Positions 7,013 through 14,135 of a DNA stretch of 14,135 nt are shown here, one piece after another. The DNA comes from Cyanobacteriota bacterium (GTDB taxonomy: Bacteria; Cyanobacteriota; Cyanobacteriia; PCC-6307; Cyanobiaceae): contig JAPLIF010000151.1 in the NCBI GenBank assembly GCA_026389255.1, forward strand, positions 1 to 14,135, written 5' to 3'. Position numbers and translations under genes: made by a program. The notes under the pieces were generated by a model. That model saw only the letters and a program-made list of their open reading frames with translations, made no database searches and was not told where the DNA came from. Each line of letters opens with the position of its first letter. Position 1 is the stretch's first letter.

Positions 7013-8487
7013 TAGGCCACGATCGCCCCCGGCTGCGGATAGGCGCGGCAGGGGGGCAGGCCAGCCCGCACCTCGGCCTCATTGGCCTCACTCCGATAGG
7101 CAATGTGATTCACCTTCACCTGGTGCAGATTGAGGAAAAGGGCCGGGATGCTCCATTCGCGGCGAAAGGCGGATTCGCCAACGCTGCTCCAGTGGGCAAA
7201 GGGTTCGGTGCGCTCGGTGGTGCCAAAAATAGAGAAGGACTCCGCCGGCGTGCCCCCCTGCAGCGAGGCCGCCCGCACATCGGCCAAAATGGACTGGGAG
7301 AGGGCCATGTCCCGCATTTGCATCAATGCGGTCAATTCCCACACCCGGGAGGCAAACGCCGCCTGGGGCACCAGATAACCAACCACCAGCAGGCCCACCA
7401 GCCCCCGGGCCAGTGTCGGGTTCCAGCCCAGCCAGGGGACCCCCAGCCGTTGGGCCGTCAGGGGCGCCGCCATGGTCGCCAGCACCGCCACAATGCCAAG
7501 GCAGAAGGCACGGGAAGGGAACCCGGCATCAAGGATGTAGTACAGCAGAAACGGCACCAGCGTCAGGAAACCGGCGGCGGCCCAGAGGCTGCCGAGGCGT
7601 CGCGTTCGCTGCGGGCCTTTGGGTGTGACCCGCAGCAACTGGACCGTGGTCAAGGCCAGTAACAGCAGGAAAAGCATGGCCAGACCCTGCTGGGGAATCC
7701 GGGGCAACAGGCTCACATCCGTGGCATAAACCTCCCGGTGGACCCCCCCATCGGTGAGCTTGTGCCAGAAACGCTCCAGCGAGGCAAATCCGGTGCGGGT
7801 ATTGGGGGTCTGGCCCGCCATGGCCAGCCGGGAGACCAGGTAATAGCCAAAGCCCCCTGTCAGCACACCCGCCACCAACTGCTTGGGCGCCTTCAGGCCA
7901 AAGGGCCGACTGCCGAGGGCCCGGGCCAGGCCATTCCAGCCAAGCAAGGCAATGCCAATATAACCAGTGGGCTGGTAAATCGAGAGGGCAAAAGCTACCG
8001 CCAGCAAGCCAAGGATGGCATCGAGCCAACGGCGCCCCAACAACGGCGGGCCAGTGCGGTAGGCGATCAACACCGCACCCCATACGGATAGGGCCGCCGG
8101 CAGCAGATACAGGCCGATGGCAAAACTGAAGTTAAATAGATCGAGCAGATAGGCATGGCCACTGATCAGCAGCGCCAATAGGCAGATCCAGGGGGGTGTG
8201 ACCGCAGGCACAAACAGGGCCAGGGCAGCGGCCAAAGCATAAATTGAACCTGCGGCAAGCAACCAGCCAAAGAAAGGGGAATAGGCATGTTGGAAGAGGG
8301 ATCCGTAGACAAGATCCCAGCCCGGTCGACTCTGGTTGGCCTGGTCAATCGACTGGCCCAGCAAGGCCCAATCATCAACATTCCAGGTGGGGGAACTCAC
8401 CTCCTGCCAGTGAATCGCCAGAAACAGGGCGCTAAAAATCAGACCCCAACGCAGCCACGAGGACGAAAACCCAGTCATAGATCCCAT
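6952..8487 (-). CDS. Polytopic membrane protein, probable GtrII-type glucosyltransferase
   Basis: A 511-residue protein with about ten hydrophobic segments (near 14-25, 72-95, 100-117, 122-143, 158-185, 203-222, 268-286, 302-320, 327-346 and 362-380) and a soluble C-terminal region of about 130 residues. The short first outer loop carries NVDDW (36-40), a paired acidic motif expected of GT-C enzymes that use polyprenyl-phosphate sugars on the periplasmic side. ALSIYQPTGY (167-176) and the segment FNFSFAIGLYLLPAAL (118-133) resemble the GtrII serotype-converting glucosyltransferase family; this rests on pattern recognition. The start is uncertain: ATG 8487 has GGAG only 3 bases away, ATG 8478 has it 12 away, and TTG 8496 also opens the frame. 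It is last in the leftward cluster, 17 bases after the GT-B-like gene. Its 5' half is less GC-rich than its neighbours. Its 3' end overlaps the gtrA remnant. Confidence 0.65.
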   Translation of the reverse strand: MGSMTGFSSSWLRWGLIFSALFLAIHWQEVSSPTWNVDDWALLGQSIDQANQSRPGWDLVYGSLFQHAYSPFFGWLLAAGSIYALAAALALFVPAVTPPWICLLALLISGHAYLLDLFNFSFAIGLYLLPAALSVWGAVLIAYRTGPPLLGRRWLDAILGLLAVAFALSIYQPTGYIGIALLGWNGLARALGSRPFGLKAPKQLVAGVLTGGFGYYLVSRLAMAGQTPNTRTGFASLERFWHKLTDGGVHREVYATDVSLLPRIPQQGLAMLFLLLLALTTVQLLRVTPKGPQRTRRLGSLWAAAGFLTLVPFLLYYILDAGFPSRAFCLGIVAVLATMAAPLTAQRLGVPWLGWNPTLARGLVGLLVVGYLVPQAAFASRVWELTALMQMRDMALSQSILADVRAASLQGGTPAESFSIFGTTERTEPFAHWSSVGESAFRREWSIPALFLNLHQVKVNHIAYRSEANEAEVRAGLPPCRAYPQPGAIVAYQGRWLVCLEANPAAAPERR

Positions 8488-8504
8488 CAACTCCAATCAT
8501 CGAA

Positions 8505-9374
8505 CTAGGGCAACACCCAAAGCCGTGTATCCCGCGCAGCTTCTTCCCGTATCAGGCGGCACAAGTTCCCGTCCGCCTGCCGGGGAAGCGCAACGACCAG
8601 CTTGGCGTCGGGGCCGCAGAGGGACAGGGCGGCGAGCAACACCAGGCTTTCGCCCACCACCACCACCCCCCCGAACCCCCGCAGCGCCGCCTCGGGGGGG
8701 CCGCCCAGGGTCTGGTCTTCGGGCGCGAGGGGCCCGAGCCAGTGACGTTTCGCCGCGACGGGATGGGGGACCAGGCGCCAGGGGTGGGGCCAGGGATCCG
8801 CCTCGGCACCCAACCGCTCCACCCCGGGCGAATCCACAATTAAGGTGCGAAAGGAGGGGCTGGCCCCAGCGGTATGGGCCGGACCAGCCACGAGCCCCTC
8901 CGCAGAAGCCTGGGGGCCAAAGAGGGGTCCCAGCTCGCGGCAATCGAAACGGGCGCACCAGGGGGCGCGATGGGCCGCCCGATCGGAAAACAACCAGCAG
9001 GGAAGGCCGGCCTCAAACATCTGGGGATCCAGGGCCCGGGGCTGGCACCGGTATTGGTCGAGGCCGTCATCGAGCAACTCCAGCTGGCGGCCATGGCGGG
9101 CCAGCACCCGCAGGGCCCGGCCGGCGCCGCGCAGATGGGCCAGTCGCAGGCGCCCCACCAACCCCAGCCGGGCCGCCAGGGCCACGGCGGCCATGGTGAG
9201 CGGGTGGATCGGCCAGCGCCAGGGCCAGAGCCGCAGATCCCCAGCCTCCAGGGCGAGGCGGCTGGGTTCGTAGAGCAGCACCTCCCACTCCGGCGGCGCG
9301 GTGGCTTGGCTGTGCCGAATCCGCCGCGCCGCCTCCAGATGGATGGCATTGAAAGCCAGCACCACCTGGACCAT
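8505..9374 (-). CDS. Unassigned protein, possibly a GT-B glycosyltransferase resembling polysialyl/GT52-type enzymes
   Basis: I do not recognise a specific family. The 289-residue soluble protein begins with a beta strand (MVQVVLAFNAIH), has LLDDGLDQYR (100-109), which resembles the DDG loop of GT52 and polysialyltransferase-like enzymes, then PHPVAAKRHW (203-212) and GGVVVVGESLVLLAAL (235-250), where a donor-binding GT-B half usually has a glycine/serine-rich loop before a helix. Order and spacing fit a small GT-B enzyme acting on a surface glycan; this is inference. The ATG at 9374 is chosen because it lies 2 bases after the stop of the upstream GT2 gene; the longer open frame reaching 9599 is proline/arginine-rich readthrough of that gene. 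The next gene starts 17 bases downstream, so it sits in the middle of the operon. Confidence 0.5.
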   Translation of the reverse strand: MVQVVLAFNAIHLEAARRIRHSQATAPPEWEVLLYEPSRLALEAGDLRLWPWRWPIHPLTMAAVALAARLGLVGRLRLAHLRGAGRALRVLARHGRQLELLDDGLDQYRCQPRALDPQMFEAGLPCWLFSDRAAHRAPWCARFDCRELGPLFGPQASAEGLVAGPAHTAGASPSFRTLIVDSPGVERLGAEADPWPHPWRLVPHPVAAKRHWLGPLAPEDQTLGGPPEAALRGFGGVVVVGESLVLLAALSLCGPDAKLVVALPRQADGNLCRLIREEAARDTRLWVLP

Positions 9375-9376
9375 GG

Positions 9377-10378
9377 TCAGCGCCCCTGGTCCAGGGATCC
9401 GGGGCCGCCCGAACGACGGCCCCGCGCCAGGCGGCCGCGGCCCAGGGACAACAGCAGCGACGGTGCATGCAAGAGGCGGCGTCCGGAGTGCCACCACAAG
9501 CGATGCCACCAAGCCACCGGCCACCGACCTGACCGGATCGGAGGGACCAGCTTGACGGGCAGTTCCTCCAGAAAGATGTCGGGGATCGCGAGGAAACAAC
9601 TCCAGAACGTCATGCGACGGGCATGGTCGATCTCATCGGCGATTTCAGCCTCCAACTGGGGCCTGGAGCCGCCCACCAGCCGCCAGGCCCCCCCAACCTC
9701 CCTGGCGTAACTGGAATGGCGGGCCGCGGCGCTCCAGGGAGCATGGGCGGCCACCAGGCGGTTGGCCAGCCGGGACGCCCGCATCGCCGCCAGGCCCCGG
9801 GAGGCCAGCAAGGCCCCCGCTCCCGTTTGCCCCCCCGCCCGCTCGGCGTCGGTGTGGCTGATCAGCTCCAACCAATCGGCGGGGATCCAGGCGGGCTCCT
9901 GGGCCAGCACCTGGGTCAGGCGGATCCGCAGGTCCTTGTCGTCGAACCCGTAGCCCACCAGGAGCTCATGGAATCCCCCCACCGTCTCAAAAAGGGCTCG
10001 GGCAACCAGGATCTGGCCCTTGCGTCCCTCCCCGCCGCTGCCAAAGGCGCAGGGGCGACCCGCCACCTCCAGCTGGGGCGCCCCCGGGTCAAAGCGGGCC
10101 GAAGGCCAGGCGTCCGCATCCAGCTTCAGGATCACCTCACCCCTGGACTGGGCCACGGCAAAGTTGTAGGCCCGACAGAGGTTCCACTCCAGCTCTCCCT
10201 CCACCCGCAGCAGCCGCAGCCGCGGATCCGGGGGCAGCTGCTCGCGACCCAGGGGCTGGCTGCTGCTCCAGTCCACCACCAGGTGCTCCGTATGCCAGGG
10301 CAGCGCGGCGACCCGGGGCGCCGACTGCAGCAGGTGGTGGCTCCGGTTCATGCAGACCGTGACGATGCTGAGGCTCAT
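9377..10378 (-). CDS. GT2-like glycosyltransferase with GT7-C-type region, copy A of a tandem pair
   Basis: A 333-residue GT-A protein. It shows LSIVTVCMNR (3-12, first beta strand), HLVVDWSSSQPL (32-43), WNLCRAYNFA (65-74), KLDADAW (85-91; D87 and D89 form the DxD site) and GGFHELLVGYGFDDKDL (134-150), the acidic GYGxDDxDL segment typical of galactosyltransferase-like GT7-C regions. A C-terminal extension (about 255-310: MTFWSCFLAIPDIFLEELP, then WWHRLWWHSGRRLL) is rich in aromatic and hydrophobic residues and may contact the membrane. The ATG at 10378 overlaps the stop of copy B in ATGA, so translation is coupled; a much longer in-frame ORF upstream is a shadow of copy B. Over the first 90 residues it matches copy B at 68 positions (hand count). 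Donor and acceptor are unknown; it likely adds a sugar related to that of copy B. Confidence 0.82.
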   Translation of the reverse strand: MSLSIVTVCMNRSHHLLQSAPRVAALPWHTEHLVVDWSSSQPLGREQLPPDPRLRLLRVEGELEWNLCRAYNFAVAQSRGEVILKLDADAWPSARFDPGAPQLEVAGRPCAFGSGGEGRKGQILVARALFETVGGFHELLVGYGFDDKDLRIRLTQVLAQEPAWIPADWLELISHTDAERAGGQTGAGALLASRGLAAMRASRLANRLVAAHAPWSAAARHSSYAREVGGAWRLVGGSRPQLEAEIADEIDHARRMTFWSCFLAIPDIFLEELPVKLVPPIRSGRWPVAWWHRLWWHSGRRLLHAPSLLLSLGRGRLARGRRSGGPGSLDQGR

Positions 10379-11442
10379 GAACCCGCTCCTGGGGCCCCGC
10401 TGCCCCTGGGACCCACGCTGCCCTGGCGTCCCCGCGCCAGCTCCATGGCCCCCACCACAAGCCGCACCGGCAACTGCAGCAGCTGCCGGCCGGTGTACCA
10501 CCAGAGCCGATGCCAGGGCCGCACGTCCCACCCGCCCCGCTGGGATGGGGGGAAGAGGCGATAGGGCAACACCTCCAGGAACACCTCGGGAATCGCCAGG
10601 AAGTGGGCCCAGAAGGTCATGCGGCAGGCGTGCTCGACCTCGGCGGCCACGGCCCCAGGGGGATGGGGCACCGAATCGGGCTCCACCCGCCAGCGGCCTG
10701 GGTGCTCTTGGAGGTAGTGACTGGCCCGACTGCGGGGTCCCCAGGGGCAATGGGCCGCCAGCAGGCGATTGGCCAGCCGGGTGGCCCGCATGGCGGCCTC
10801 GCCGTGGCTGCGGGCGCTGGTGGCGGACGCTTCGCCCGGTCCCCGTTCGGCGCGCTCCCCGTCGGAGTGGGCAATCACCGCCAACCAAGCCTCAGGGATG
10901 GGCGCCGGTTGGATACCGAGCTGCATCCCCAGCCGGGCCAGCAGATCCTTGTCATCAAAGCCGTAGCCCACCAACAATTCGTTGAAGCCGCCCACCGCCT
11001 CCAGCAGGCGCCGCTCGATCAGAAACTGGCCCTTGCGCCCCTCAGGCCCGCTGCCAAAGGCACAGAGCACCGGCTGCCGGCTGGGGTCGTCGTCGACTCC
11101 CTGCAACCGGGCCGCCAACGGATCAAAGCGCTCGGTGGGCCAGGCATCCGCATCCAGCTTCAGGATCAGCTCGCCCCTGGCCCTGGCGAAGGCGAAGTTG
11201 TAGGCCCGGCAAAGGTTCCAACGGCCTTCACCCTCCACCCGCACCAGCCGCAGGCGGGGATCGGGGGGGAGGTCCTCACGGCGCAGGGGTTCCCGGCTGC
11301 TCCAATCAACGATCAGATGCTCGTCATGCCAGGGGAGCTGGGCCACCAAGGGGGCGGAACGCCAGAGGTGGTCCCGGCGATTCATGCAGACGGTCACGAC
11401 GCTGAGGCGGCTCGGGCCGGCGCCCCCCTGCTTCAGTCCCAC
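10375..11442 (-). CDS. GT2-like glycosyltransferase with GT7-C-type region, copy B of a tandem pair
   Basis: A 355-residue paralogue of the following gene. Motifs: LSVVTVCMNR (13-22), HLIVDWSSREPL (42-53), WNLCRAYNFA (75-84), KLDADAW (95-101, with D97 and D99 as DxD), EGRKGQF (134-140), and GGFNELLVGYGFDDKDL (151-167). The same C-terminal extension is present (MTFWAHFLAIPEVFLEVLP, about 275-293; PWHRLWWYTGRQLL, 309-322). The start is GTG at 11442, overlapping the end of the GT8 gene by 10 bases; the only early ATG (codon 20) would remove the first beta strand. The insertion DDDPSRQP (117-124) makes the loop after the DxD longer than in copy A, and the middle region 195-215 differs, so specificity may have diverged. 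It ends in an ATGA overlap with copy A. Confidence 0.82.
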   Translation of the reverse strand: MGLKQGGAGPSRLSVVTVCMNRRDHLWRSAPLVAQLPWHDEHLIVDWSSREPLRREDLPPDPRLRLVRVEGEGRWNLCRAYNFAFARARGELILKLDADAWPTERFDPLAARLQGVDDDPSRQPVLCAFGSGPEGRKGQFLIERRLLEAVGGFNELLVGYGFDDKDLLARLGMQLGIQPAPIPEAWLAVIAHSDGERAERGPGEASATSARSHGEAAMRATRLANRLLAAHCPWGPRSRASHYLQEHPGRWRVEPDSVPHPPGAVAAEVEHACRMTFWAHFLAIPEVFLEVLPYRLFPPSQRGGWDVRPWHRLWWYTGRQLLQLPVRLVVGAMELARGRQGSVGPRGSGAPGAGS

Positions 11443-12155
11443 AGTCTCAGGGCATCATCCCTGGCCCCAAACCACTCGGCCGCTAGCGCCCCCCCCATCG
11501 TTCGCTGCTCCCGGAACCAGGGTCCTCCCAGGGTCCAGTGCAGCAGGATCGGGCCCCCATCCTCGGCGCTGGCCTGGGGTGGGGGCTGGACGTCCACCAA
11601 GTGGTTCCAGCGGTTCGGGAGGGACCCCACCTCGTGGTCCCCGGTGAGCCAGTGGAAACGATGCAACTCCAACCCACTAGCGCTGTTGACGTACTCGGGC
11701 GTCAGAGCGGTACAACGGGAACAGTTGAACAACATCAAGGAGCTCCAGTTCTTTTTGGGGTAGGGGCTTTGCACCTCACCAAGAAATTTGACGGTCTCGT
11801 TGGGAACGTGTTCGTGCTGAACACAAAGAAGGGCATATTGATCGTCGCACAAATCCCAGAGTTCACTGATGTCACCGCGACAAAGCATGTCGCAATCCAT
11901 AAATATCGCCCAGCCTTGATAGCCCATTAATGAGGGCACCAGGAAGCGGGTGAAGGAAAAACTGGTGCTCTGTTTGGGATCGCGCTCGCGCCAATAGAGG
12001 GACGCGAGCTGGGTGTTCACGATCGGGGTGATCGCCAGGGGCCTAGTGCTGTGTTGATACAGACTGTCGATCAGCACGTTGGTGGCGGCGCGCTCGCGGG
12101 AGTCGTAACCGATAAAAATCGGAATGGGGGGCAACGCTGTTCCCTGGGCCAACAC
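11433..12155 (-). CDS. Glycosyltransferase family 8-like protein
   Basis: A 240-residue GT-A protein of glycogenin/GT8 style. Visible: IPIFIGYDSRE (11-21, first strand), TSFSFTRFLVP (64-74), IFMDCDMLCRGDISELWDL (84-102), in which D87 and D89 are the DxD metal site, WSSLMLFNC (137-145), and LLHWTLGGPWF (204-214), where a histidine near the C-terminus normally completes the metal site. The motifs are intact. It starts with GTG at 12155, inside the acyltransferase frame, an overlap of 113 bases; no ATG lies upstream of the first strand. Its stop overlaps the next GT2 gene by 10 bases. The central part is visibly poorer in G+C than its surroundings (29 of 60 bases at 11821-11880), suggesting a different origin. 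The donor sugar is not known. Confidence 0.82.
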   Translation of the reverse strand: MLAQGTALPPIPIFIGYDSRERAATNVLIDSLYQHSTRPLAITPIVNTQLASLYWRERDPKQSTSFSFTRFLVPSLMGYQGWAIFMDCDMLCRGDISELWDLCDDQYALLCVQHEHVPNETVKFLGEVQSPYPKKNWSSLMLFNCSRCTALTPEYVNSASGLELHRFHWLTGDHEVGSLPNRWNHLVDVQPPPQASAEDGGPILLHWTLGGPWFREQRTMGGALAAEWFGARDDALRLWD

Positions 12156-14135
12156 TTGCCTTGTCTAATGGCCCAATCAATCTAGATCCTTGGCTTCCTT
12201 CCAATGCTGGAGCGGAGACCGGCGAAGGGCTCAGCAGGAAACGGCGCAGATCCCCATCCAACAACAAAACGCCCCGCTCGTTGAGATGGTCGCGATCGCG
12301 ATAAAGAAGCATGCCGTCTTGATCGTGGCTGCGGCAAAGGCCCTCTGGGCACAGAGCCCCCGTTGGATCAAAGATCCGCCCGTTGCGATGGTTGGCGGCG
12401 ACGGCGGCCAGCACCTTGTTGATCGCGGCGTTGTCGGCCCGATGGAACGCCAGGGTCTCCACCAACCGCTGGCCGCAGGCCTTGGGTAGCGAAGGCCTGA
12501 ACCACTGCTGCACACAGAGGTTCGGATCCAGTTTCAGGTCCAGAAATCGCGGCATGTCCGCCACGATCACCAGCCCCACCCCCCTCTCTGCCAGGCGGGC
12601 GGCCAGCTGATCGAGGGCTTGTTTGTAGTAGGTCACCTTGGCGGCCGGGTCGACCACATGGAGTCCCTGGCCATCGATCTGCATGGAGCGCGTGTCATCC
12701 CCTGCGCCGAAATGGGAGCGGAAGTAGTTGTGGATGAGCACGAGATCCCCCGGCCTGGCGGCCGCCAGGGTGGCCGCGATCACCTGCTGGGCGAAGGTCC
12801 AGCAGCCCGTGGATTCATGACCAGAAGCCGATGGCGGCAGGGGACAACCACCGCGCGAAAGGTGGGTGATCTGCAGGGGCAGCTCCTGGTGAAGGCGCTG
12901 CTCCAGCGGCATCAGGGCCAGGGCATGGCTGTCCCCAAGGATGAACAGCCGCTGCCGGTCGCCCGGGCGCCTGGGGGTGGTGCACCGGTCCAGGGTGGTG
13001 GCGAAATCCCCTAGGGAAATCCCAGGGCCCGAGTGGCAGTGTTCACCGTTCACGGTGGTGCCGGCCAGTCCCACCTGATGGTCCCAATGCCGGGCCACGC
13101 CAGGGTCAACACCAGTGAACAACCGACCCCGCAGGGGACGGCCCCCCAGGACAAGCAGCAGCACCGATCCCAGGACCACCAGCAGGCCAACCAGCAGGGT
13201 CAGCGCCGGCGTGCCCCCCCAGCGGGCCGCGCGCAGCGGCTTCTCGATCCCGTGGTGGGAAACAACCGCCAACAGCAAGATCAGGGCCAATTGGAAGGGC
13301 ACCGTGCGGGCCTCGATGCCCACGGTCCAGACGCTGAGCGAGAGCACGCTCCAATGCCAGAGATAGAGCGCGTAGGAAATCAGGCCGAGATAACGCAGCG
13401 GACCGGCTCCCAACAGCCTCTGGCTCCATTGGCCGCGGGTCAACTGCCGTAACAGCAACGCCGTGACCAGGACCACCGCCACGGTGACCCAGGCAGCAAG
13501 CGAACGGGGCAACACCAGCAGGCCGACCAGGGCGGCCAGCAAGAAACCCGGCGCCAGCAAGGGGAAGCCTGGGCCAGCCGGGGCTTTGGATCGGGAACGC
13601 CAGGACAGGAAGGCCAGGGCGCCGGCGGCCAGCTCCCAGAAGCGCACCGGAAAAAAATAATAGGTCCATCCCGGATCACGCCCGTTCATCCCAATCCAGC
13701 CAACCAGGGAAGCCAGGCTCAACAGAGCCAAAGGCAGGCCCAGTCGCCTGCCAGCGCCGGGCCTATGGCGGGACAGACCACTGGCATAAACCAGAATTGG
13801 AAACAATAAATAGAATTGCTCTTCCACGCCCAGCGACCAGGTATGGGTGAAAGGATTGAGGGCTGTGGCAGAGGCGAAATAATCCGATTGCTGCGCCTGC
13901 AGCGTGATATTGCCCACACCCAAAAGGGCGGCGATCCCTGTTGTCCAGGTGGCTTTGAACTCGTCCGACCCGGGGGAGATCACCAAGGCGCCGACGAGCA
14001 TCGTCAGCAGGACGCAGGTGATCAAAAGGGGCAGCAGCCGCTTGACCCGTCGGGCATAGAAACCCAACAGGAACGCTCGCCAGTCGGACTCCTGATGCCG
14101 GGACAGGGACGCGGTGATCACAAAACCCGAGATCA
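12043..14135 (-). CDS. OafA/YrhL-type membrane O-acyltransferase with C-terminal SGNH domain, 5' end outside window
   Basis: Transfers acyl (usually acetyl) groups to a surface polysaccharide: the membrane acyltransferase-3 domain moves the acyl group across, and the SGNH domain attaches it. The frame is open to the right edge, where ISGFVITASL matches the end of the family's first conserved block, so about 50 residues are missing. Further motifs: FYARRVKRLLP, TWSLGVEEQFYLLFP, about ten membrane segments, then the periplasmic SGNH domain with ILGDSHAL (GDSH near 12936-12925) and DRDHLN (near 12297-12280), the catalytic Ser and Asp/His. After RRFLL the family usually ends, but here about 62 further residues follow, the last 37 or so read through the GT8 start in another frame. 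The GTG at 14121 is internal, not a start. It is the first visible gene of the leftward cluster. Confidence 0.9.
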   Translation of the reverse strand, partial: ISGFVITASLSRHQESDWRAFLLGFYARRVKRLLPLLITCVLLTMLVGALVISPGSDEFKATWTTGIAALLGVGNITLQAQQSDYFASATALNPFTHTWSLGVEEQFYLLFPILVYASGLSRHRPGAGRRLGLPLALLSLASLVGWIGMNGRDPGWTYYFFPVRFWELAAGALAFLSWRSRSKAPAGPGFPLLAPGFLLAALVGLLVLPRSLAAWVTVAVVLVTALLLRQLTRGQWSQRLLGAGPLRYLGLISYALYLWHWSVLSLSVWTVGIEARTVPFQLALILLLAVVSHHGIEKPLRAARWGGTPALTLLVGLLVVLGSVLLLVLGGRPLRGRLFTGVDPGVARHWDHQVGLAGTTVNGEHCHSGPGISLGDFATTLDRCTTPRRPGDRQRLFILGDSHALALMPLEQRLHQELPLQITHLSRGGCPLPPSASGHESTGCWTFAQQVIAATLAAARPGDLVLIHNYFRSHFGAGDDTRSMQIDGQGLHVVDPAAKVTYYKQALDQLAARLAERGVGLVIVADMPRFLDLKLDPNLCVQQWFRPSLPKACGQRLVETLAFHRADNAAINKVLAAVAANHRNGRIFDPTGALCPEGLCRSHDQDGMLLYRDRDHLNERGVLLLDGDLRRFLLSPSPVSAPALEGSQGSRLIGPLDKASVGPGNSVAPHSDFYRLRLPRARRHQRADRQSVSTQH
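12292..12299. repeat. HIP1 octamer GCGATCGC
   Basis: A second GCGATCGC palindrome, inside the SGNH domain of the acyltransferase gene next to the DxxH codons. As with the copy in the HIT gene, it only weakly favours a cyanobacterial source. Confidence 0.4.

Larger units (their letters stand above)
9377..11442 (-). repeat. Tandem gene duplication of GT2-like glycosyltransferases
   Basis: The genes at 9377-10378 and 10375-11442 are paralogous over their full length, including the C-terminal extension. Nucleotide similarity is still visible: 10113-10134 and 11147-11168 are identical over 22 bases around the DxD codons, 1034 bases apart. Divergence elsewhere indicates an old duplication or sequential acquisition rather than a recent copy. 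Confidence 0.8.

Noticed and set aside
9375..9599. N-terminal extension of the GT-B-like protein
   Set aside because: Arg/Pro/Gly-rich sequence overlapping the end of GT2 copy A in another frame; the ATG at 9374 directly follows that gene's stop.
10379..10888. Long N-terminal extension of GT2 copy A
   Set aside because: It is out-of-frame readthrough of copy B; the ATG at 10378 with ATGA coupling matches the start of the family fold.
3402..12299. HIP1 enrichment as proof of a cyanobacterium
   Set aside because: Only two GCGATCGC octamers were found in 14 kb; at this G+C roughly one is expected by chance.

Overview
The window is a very GC-rich bacterial segment (well above 65% G+C by eye) with tightly packed, overlapping genes. 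Gene content (class II CCA-adding enzyme, Kdo pathway genes kdsD and kdsB, a HIT hydrolase) plus protein style suggests a high-GC picocyanobacterium of the Synechococcus/Cyanobium type. This is a moderate-confidence inference: two HIP1 octamers (GCGATCGC) are present, but that is not clearly more than chance at this composition. No rRNA, tRNA, CRISPR array, transposase or phage gene is visible.

Layout. (1) 1-3706, housekeeping plus Kdo supply: a CCA tRNA nucleotidyltransferase runs leftward off the window; kdsD (arabinose-5-phosphate isomerase) starts almost back to back with it and runs right; kdsB (CMP-Kdo synthetase) runs left and meets kdsD tail to tail, with both stop codons inside one perfect 9-bp inverted repeat; a HIT-family hydrolase lies upstream of kdsB on the same strand. 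(2) 3860-7012, a rightward glycan cluster: GT2 glycosyltransferase, GT4 glycosyltransferase (ATGA-coupled), SAM-dependent methyltransferase, and a GtrA-type flippase gene that keeps its ATGA coupling but has lost its first membrane segment and its reading frame. (3) 6952-14135, a leftward cluster transcribed from beyond the right edge: a membrane O-acyltransferase with SGNH domain (5' end outside), a GT8-like glycosyltransferase, two tandem paralogous GT2-like glycosyltransferases, an unrecognised probable GT-B glycosyltransferase and a polytopic GtrII-like glucosyltransferase. Neighbouring genes in this strand overlap or are separated by no more than 17 bases, so they probably form one transcript. 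The two glycan clusters converge and overlap at 6952-7012.

How the genes work together. KdsD and KdsB are the first and the activating steps of Kdo supply (kdsA and kdsC are not in the window). The two clusters encode sugar transferases, a methyltransferase, an acetyltransferase-like enzyme and a GtrII-like periplasmic-face glucosyltransferase, the usual toolkit for building and decorating a surface polysaccharide such as O antigen, capsule or exopolysaccharide. No Wzx, Wzy, ABC exporter or nucleotide-sugar synthesis gene apart from the Kdo genes is present, so this is one part of a larger surface-glycan region. The most notable points are the decayed gtrA, the tandem GT2 pair, the unassigned GT-B-like gene, a 16-bp hairpin placed on the predicted start codon of the first GT2 gene, and an unusually long overlap between the acyltransferase and GT8 genes. 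No -35/-10 promoter could be called with confidence. There is no gene-free stretch longer than 300 bases; the largest gaps are 3707-3859 and 3098-3214.
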